Shown piece by piece: positions 61,230 to 64,000 of a stretch of DNA of 64,000 nucleotides. The notes beneath the pieces were generated by a model. That model did no database searches. It saw nothing but the letters and a program-made list of their open reading frames with translations, and had not been told where the DNA came from. The translations under genes were made by a program, and so were the position numbers. The DNA is taken from NCBI RefSeq assembly GCF_002078175.1, contig NZ_MWFK01000001.1:4464001-4528000 (forward strand). The letters run 5' to 3'. The DNA is from Streptomyces sp. M41(2017). Its GTDB lineage: Bacteria > Actinomycetota > Actinomycetes > Streptomycetales > Streptomycetaceae. Each line of letters starts with the position of its first letter. Within the stretch, counting starts at the first letter, position 1.

Positions 61230-64000
61230 TCACGCCTTTCCCTGCTTTCCCGCGTTACCGGCCAACTTCGCGGCCAATATCTGTCCTATGTCGGACAGCG
61301 GGCGGGGCTGGGTCATAGCCCCGTGCACGCAGTCGATGGCGTGTACTTCGACGCGTCCGTTCGTATGCGGGGACCAGACATCGGGAGCGGGTTCACTGCC
61401 CGCCTTGTCGGCGGCCGCGGCAAAGAACAGGATGTCGCCCATGAACTTGCCGACATTGATGCGCTCGCTCAAGTTGGCGATATCCACGAAGACTTCGACC
61501 AATGACGAGAACCCATCCGTGCCGAGACCGGCGAGAGGACTGTCGGGTGACGTCGGGTCATGTCCGATGGACTCGGCAATGGCACCCAGTACCTCGGGGC
61601 TGTCGTACGACAGCCGCCCGCTCTCCCAGCCGTCGGCGGGCAGGTAACTGTCCATCATGGCGAGCAGCGCGACGTCCTCGCCTTCCTCCTGCAGGCGCAC
61701 CGCGATCGCGTGAGCCACGATGCCGCCGAAGGACCAGCCGAGGAGGGAGTACGGACCGGAGGGCTGAACCGAACGGATCTCGTTCAGGTAGTCCTCGACC
61801 ATCTCCTCCACACCGGGTGCCGCTGCGTCCGGATCGCTGAACTTACGGGCCTGCAAGCCGTAAAGAGGCTGCTGACGATCCAGATGACGCAAGAGGCCGG
61901 AGTACGCCCAACTGAGCCCGATCGCCGGATGGACACAGAACAACGGGTCGAGATCCCCCTCGGTGCGCAGGGGAAGCAGGACCCCGAACGAGTCCCCGGA
62001 GGAGCACCCCGGTGCCCGGTCCAACTGCTCCACGAGCGTGGCGATGGTGGGGGTCTCGAAGAGGGCGGTCACCGGGAGTTCGACGTTCAGGATGGTGCGG
62101 ATGCGGCTGACCAGCCGAGGCGCCAGGAGCGAGTGTCCCCCGAGTGCGAAGAAGTTGTCGTCGATGCCGACGGTGGGTACGCCCAGGACTTCGGCGAACA
62201 GGCCGCACAGGATCTCTTCCCGTGGGGTGCGCGGACCGCGTCCGGTGCCGGCCGTCGTCGGCAGGTCGGGAGCGGGCAGGACCCGCCGATCGACCTTGCC
62301 GTTGGTGGTGAGCGGGAGCCGGTCGAGCACCACGAACGCGGAGGGAACCATGTATTCCGGCAGTTGATCCGCCATCTGCGTGCGCAGGGTCTCGACGTCC
62401 ACCTGCCCGCCGCGGCCCGGATCGGCGACCACATAGCCGACGAGACGCTTGTCGCCCGGCTGGTCCTCGCGCGCTATGACCGCGACCTGCGCCAGCCCCG
62501 GAGCACGGCTCAACACGGCTTCGATTTCGGCGAGTTCGATGCGGTAGCCGCGGATCTTGACTTGGTCGTCGGCTCGGCCGGCGAATTCGAGGAGGCCTTG
62601 GGGGGACCAGCGGGCGAGGTCGCCGGTGCGGTACATGCGGGTTCCGGCGGGGCCGTAGGGGTCGGCGACGAACCTTTCGGCGGTGAGGTCCGGTCGTGCG
62701 AAGTAGCCTCGGGCCAGTCCGGTGCCGGCGAGGTGGAGTTCTCCGGTCACGCCTGTTGGGACGGGCTGGAGGTTGGTGTCGAGGATGTAGGCGCGCATGC
62801 CGTCCAGGGGGCGTCCGACGGGTATCGGTGCGGGCACGGTGTCGGTGGTGGTCCAGGGGGCCTGGGTGGCGAAGAGGGTTGTTTCGGTGGGGCCGTAGGC
62901 GCAGCGGACGATGGTGTCGGGGCAGTGCTGGAGTACTCGGCGTACGGCGGTGGGGGAGATCAGGTCGCCGCCGGTGATGACTTCGCGTACTCCTGTGAGG
63001 CAGCGGGGGTTTTCTTCGGCCATGAGGCGGAAGAGTCCGGCGGTGATGTCGAGGCCGGTGATCTGTTCCTCGGTGATGATCCGGGCGAGTTCGGCGACGC
63101 CGAGTTCGCCTTCGGGGGTGATGACGGTGCGTCCGCCGTGCAGGAGGGGGACCCAGAAGGCGTAGGTGGAGGGGTCGAAGGCGTACGAGGCCAGGAGCAG
63201 GACCCGTTCGTGTGCACCCGCGCCGAACATGCCGTCGACGGTGAGGTCGAGGATGGCGCGGTGGGTGACCGCCACGCCCTTGGGACGCCCGGTCGAACCG
63301 GAGGTGTACATCACGTAGGCGAGCTGCTCGGGCCGGCTCTCGATACCTGGGTCACCGACGGGCAGGCCGGCGAGTTCCGCGTCCTCGTCCACCACGACCA
63401 AGGCGCCGGCGTCGGGCAGCCCGCGGTCGCGCATGGCGCGATCGGTCAGCAGGACCGGTGCGGAGGTCTCGTCGACGATCCACTGCATCCGCTCCAGCGG
63501 ATACCCACTGTGCAACGGCAGATAGAAGGCACCCGCCTTGAGCACCGCGAGGAGCGCGACCACGAGGTCGACCGAGCGTTCCATCAGCACGGCGACCGGC
63601 GCTTCCCGCTGCACACCCAACCCGGCCAGGCGATGGGCGAGTTGGTTGGCCTGCTCGTCCAACTCCCGGTAGGAAAGCTCCCGTCCGGCGCACCGCACCG
63701 CCACCGCGTCCGGCGTCCGCCGCGCCTGGGCCGCGAAGGCCGCCGGCACCGAAGCAGCCCCGAGCCCCTCACCAGCCTCCGCGCCGGCCGACAACTCCAT
63801 CAGCCGTACGCGCTCCGTCTTGGACAGAAGATCGGCTTCACCGATCCGGCGGTCGGGAGCGGTGCTGAGCTGTGTCAGCACCCGCACCAGCTGTGCCACC
63901 GTCCGTTCTGCGGTCTCCTGCTCGAAGACGTCGGTGTTGTACTCCAGCATCCCGTCGAGCCCGGCCGGACGGTTGTCGGCCTCGTAGTGCTCGTTGACGA
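61230..64000 (-). CDS. second NRPS, 3' part (C-end, A, T, TE); continues beyond window
   Basis: About 923 residues visible. The frame is open to the right edge: the end of a C domain, then A, T (GGHSLLAPRL) and a C-terminal thioesterase with GWSFGG. By-eye specificity residues are DPYDIGALFK, the same as A3 of the large NRPS, consistent with the shared DNA. The gene is transcribed toward, and lies first in, the gene string ending at the regulator. It ends in its own TE, so it is either a separate assembly line or one with an unusual release role. Start codon and upstream modules are outside the window. Confidence 0.95.
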   Translation of the reverse strand, partial: VNEHYEADNRPAGLDGMLEYNTDVFEQETAERTVAQLVRVLTQLSTAPDRRIGEADLLSKTERVRLMELSAGAEAGEGLGAASVPAAFAAQARRTPDAVAVRCAGRELSYRELDEQANQLAHRLAGLGVQREAPVAVLMERSVDLVVALLAVLKAGAFYLPLHSGYPLERMQWIVDETSAPVLLTDRAMRDRGLPDAGALVVVDEDAELAGLPVGDPGIESRPEQLAYVMYTSGSTGRPKGVAVTHRAILDLTVDGMFGAGAHERVLLLASYAFDPSTYAFWVPLLHGGRTVITPEGELGVAELARIITEEQITGLDITAGLFRLMAEENPRCLTGVREVITGGDLISPTAVRRVLQHCPDTIVRCAYGPTETTLFATQAPWTTTDTVPAPIPVGRPLDGMRAYILDTNLQPVPTGVTGELHLAGTGLARGYFARPDLTAERFVADPYGPAGTRMYRTGDLARWSPQGLLEFAGRADDQVKIRGYRIELAEIEAVLSRAPGLAQVAVIAREDQPGDKRLVGYVVADPGRGGQVDVETLRTQMADQLPEYMVPSAFVVLDRLPLTTNGKVDRRVLPAPDLPTTAGTGRGPRTPREEILCGLFAEVLGVPTVGIDDNFFALGGHSLLAPRLVSRIRTILNVELPVTALFETPTIATLVEQLDRAPGCSSGDSFGVLLPLRTEGDLDPLFCVHPAIGLSWAYSGLLRHLDRQQPLYGLQARKFSDPDAAAPGVEEMVEDYLNEIRSVQPSGPYSLLGWSFGGIVAHAIAVRLQEEGEDVALLAMMDSYLPADGWESGRLSYDSPEVLGAIAESIGHDPTSPDSPLAGLGTDGFSSLVEVFVDIANLSERINVGKFMGDILFFAAAADKAGSEPAPDVWSPHTNGRVEVHAIDCVHGAMTQPRPLSDIGQILAAKLAGNAGKQGKA
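62515..63324 (-). repeat. A-domain DNA nearly identical to A3 of the large NRPS
   Basis: Partner of 48203-49012 at a constant offset of 14312 bp; two mismatches in 810 bp by direct reading. Confidence 0.9.

Overview
The window is very GC-rich, uses many GTG starts and stop/start overlaps, and carries typical actinomycete families (SARP/AfsR-type regulator, several soluble P450s, an RNase Sa homologue, a large NRPS). It is almost certainly a Streptomyces chromosome. From memory, the first third (allantoicase, inositol-type dehydrogenase, GntR regulator, sugar ABC operon with ROK kinase, SNF2 helicase plus SWIM protein) resembles a conserved neighbourhood in S. coelicolor. I could not check that here.

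Layout. 1-21.5 kb is mostly core-like: a partial allantoicase, an SDR oxidoreductase, an AIM24 protein, a secreted guanyl ribonuclease, a histidine kinase/response regulator pair, a P450, a Gfo/Idh/MocA dehydrogenase divergent from a GntR regulator with a perfect 12-bp palindrome between them, an FrcBCA-K-like sugar import operon, and an SNF2 helicase translationally coupled to a SWIM zinc-finger protein with a very long low-complexity N-terminus.

21.6-30.0 kb is a putative RiPP (ribosomal peptide) locus: a divergent P450, five 37-38 bp tandem repeats, an 89-residue three-core precursor, a strong hairpin, then a radical SAM enzyme, an MFS exporter, a prolyl oligopeptidase and a GT-B glycosyltransferase. 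The precursor is a 20-residue leader followed by exactly three 23-residue units, each beginning after a proline and carrying WCGVHQE. This is my best candidate for an undescribed system.

30.45-37.05 kb (minus strand) is a second, compact six-gene operon in which every junction overlaps: radical SAM, haem-oxygenase-like protein, 67-aa peptide, class III cyclase/AAA/TPR protein, subtilisin-type protease, GAF protein. It recalls the logic of PQQ biosynthesis (peptide, radical SAM, HO-fold oxidase, protease) without being PQQ. A divergent AfsR/SARP-type regulator gene follows. Its stop codon is formed by the terminal inverted repeat of a ~219-bp IS5-type MITE.

40.0-64.0 kb (minus strand, running off the right edge) is an NRPS cluster: a LuxR/TrmB-type regulator, an Asp/Asn beta-hydroxylase-family oxygenase, a CPA2 antiporter, a four-module NRPS (A-T-C-A-T-C-A-T-C-A-T-TE), an unrecognised helical protein, a P450, an HpgT-like aminotransferase, an MFS exporter with divergent codon choice, and the 3' part of a second TE-ended NRPS. 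An 810-bp stretch of adenylation-domain DNA is shared by the two NRPS genes with only two mismatches, which points to recent recombination. No rRNA, tRNA or CRISPR array was seen.
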